Origin: Candidatus Methanophagales archaeon
Lineage (GTDB): Archaea > Halobacteriota > Syntropharchaeia > Alkanophagales > Methanospirareceae
DNA: 6,918 nucleotides
NCBI GenBank assembly: GCA_021161765.1
Contig: JAGGZZ010000162.1
Span: 1-6,918, forward strand
Direction: 5' to 3'
Shown: positions 6,563 through 6,918 of the stretch, piece by piece
Position numbering within the stretch: the stretch's first letter is position 1
Layout of the letters: each line of letters starts with the position of its first letter
Notes under the pieces: generated by a model
What the model saw: the letters and a program-made list of their open reading frames with translations, nothing else
Told to the model about the DNA's origin: nothing
Databases searched by the model: none
Made by a program: the position numbers and the translations under genes

Positions 6563-6682
6563 TTATTTCTCCATTTTTTCATAAGCAAAATGGCGTATAA
6601 CTTCGGTATATCCTCTTATTTTGGAATGATATCCAAAGTTTACTTCGTACATACCCCCTTTTGTCAGATTGCTAATCTTCAT
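6563..6682 (-). CDS. Small ORF, 39 aa, first gene of the restriction-debris operon
   Basis: The peptide starts MKISNLTKGGMYEVNFGY, continues HSKIRGYTEVIRHF and ends AYEKMEK. It is basic, with no membrane segment and no family I recognise. The start is supported by a perfect AAAGGAGGT (6691-6699) 8 nt before the ATG. The stop is 3 nt before the ATG of the restriction enzyme fragment, so the two are probably co-translated. Codons for about RGYTEVIRHFAY coincide with inverted repeat copy 2, so the C-terminus may have been contributed by the repeat. It could be an accessory or regulatory peptide of the lost restriction system, or the front of a longer broken gene. Confidence 0.6.
   Translation of the reverse strand: MKISNLTKGGMYEVNFGYHSKIRGYTEVIRHFAYEKMEK
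6585..6612 (-). repeat. Inverted repeat copy 2 (right end of restriction-debris block)
   Basis: The minus strand reads GATATACC, GAA, GTTATACGCC, then ATTTTGC. It matches copy 1 (4347-4373 on the plus strand) in all but the spacer and one base, in inverted orientation. It lies inside the 3' part of the 39-aa ORF. No second palindromic arm is present here, unlike at the left copy. Confidence 0.7.
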
Positions 6683-6690
6683 TATATTTA

Positions 6691-6699
6691 ACCTCCTTT
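6691..6699 (-). promoter_or_regulatory. Perfect Shine-Dalgarno site of the 39-aa ORF
   Basis: AAAGGAGGT on the minus strand, 8 nt before the ATG at 6682. It is the best-placed ribosome binding site in the window and decides the start of the small ORF. Confidence 0.8.
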
Positions 6700-6703
6700 C
6701 CAT

Positions 6704-6713
6704 TTCATATGAA
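6704..6713. promoter_or_regulatory. 10-bp palindrome upstream of the operon
   Basis: TTCATATGAA is a perfect palindrome between the candidate promoter and the ribosome binding site of the minus-strand operon. It could be a regulator site, but AT-rich palindromes of this size also arise by chance. Confidence 0.25.
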
Positions 6714-6749
6714 TTTTTGATTATTAATTTTTTGTATTTGTTTAGCTCC

Positions 6750-6758
6750 TTTTTATAA
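6750..6758 (-). promoter_or_regulatory. Candidate archaeal TATA box for the minus-strand operon
   Basis: The minus strand reads TTATAAAAA. Transcription would be expected to start about 25 nt downstream, near 6725, leaving a leader of roughly 45 nt before the ATG at 6682. It abuts the ACC-type repeat, so it may be a by-product of that repeat's edge. Confidence 0.4.
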
Positions 6759-6791
6759 CCACGAGATTACACAGATTTTCACGAGAAAAAG
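6758..6791 (+). repeat. ACC-type dispersed repeat, second member
   Basis: The plus strand reads ACCACGAGATTACACAGATT followed by TTCACGAG and AAAAAG. It is of the same 'ACCACG...ACACAG...CACGA' type as the sequence at 421-450, on the opposite strand. It lies in the 207-nt gap between the two divergent transcription units. Confidence 0.45.
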
Positions 6792-6889
6792 AATATTATT
6801 GATATAGTTTTAGTGGTCATAATGGGGATATTAATAGAAAGACTAATTGAATGGAGCGATAAAAAACAAACAAATCTTAGGTGGTGAAG

Positions 6890-6918
6890 ATGATGCAAGT
6901 ATTTGATCTGTATTTGTA
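6890..6918 (+). CDS. Start of a plus-strand gene, cut by window edge
   Basis: AGGTGGTG lies just before tandem ATG codons at 6890 and 6893, followed by an open frame reading MMQVFDLYL to the edge. It is divergent from the minus-strand operon. Only nine codons are visible, so neither identity nor reality can be judged further. A weak AT-rich promoter candidate, TATTGATATAG, lies near 6797-6807. Confidence 0.4.

Noticed and set aside
6822..6887. 21-aa plus-strand ORF (MGILIERLIEW...)
   Set aside because: No clear ribosome binding site, very short, and it ends just before the better supported start at 6890.
1..6918. CRISPR array
   Set aside because: No set of regularly spaced direct repeats was seen; the repeats present are inverted or isolated.

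Overview
The window looks like an accessory, defence-rich and partly decayed stretch of an archaeal genome. My best guess is a euryarchaeote of the methanogen/ANME type. The basis is archaeal-style TATA-like signals combined with strong Shine-Dalgarno sites, a restriction enzyme fragment of a type I associate with archaea, long palindromic and 'ACCACGGAG...ACACAG' repeats, and a group II intron. No rRNA, tRNA or core marker gene is present, so this placement is only moderately supported.

Layout: every recognisable gene is on the minus strand except a partial one at the right edge. Reading in the direction of minus-strand transcription (right to left), the first gene is a 39-aa small ORF (6563-6682) with a textbook ribosome binding site and a candidate TATA box. 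It is followed 3 nt later by the N-terminal part of a type II restriction endonuclease (6248-6559). That gene is cut off exactly where its catalytic lysine should be and is joined to the back part of a different gene, an EVE-domain/restriction-nuclease-like fusion (5649-6300) that carries one frameshift and one nonsense codon. Next come an intact but unrecognised acidic protein gene (4877-5602, possibly starting at 5671) and the C-terminal part of a DNA N4/N6 methyltransferase (4376-4876) that lacks the catalytic S/D-PPY motif. I read this 2.2-kb block as the remains of at least two restriction systems.

The block ends at a long imperfect palindrome (4275-4365) that resembles an integron attC site. 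One arm of it recurs in inverted orientation at 6585-6612, so the debris is bracketed by inverted repeats of about 27 bp.

Beyond the palindrome lie two overlapping, apparently intact genes. The first (2436-4241) encodes a 601-aa protein with an unassigned N-terminal region, a coiled coil, a PD-(D/E)xK nuclease-like core and a C-terminal EF-Tu domain-2-like beta barrel. The second (500-2443) encodes a membrane-anchored, probably surface-exposed phospholipase-D-family protein with a lamin-tail domain and two HKD motifs. The 8-nt overlap suggests that a cytoplasmic nuclease-like protein and an exported phosphodiesterase/nuclease-like protein are made together. This pair is the best candidate for an undescribed functional system here.

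The left 420 bases are the 5' RNA part of a group II intron on the minus strand. Its IBS1/EBS1 pairing can be seen directly. It has inserted in a copy of the ACC-type repeat, and a second member of that repeat family lies near the right end of the window.
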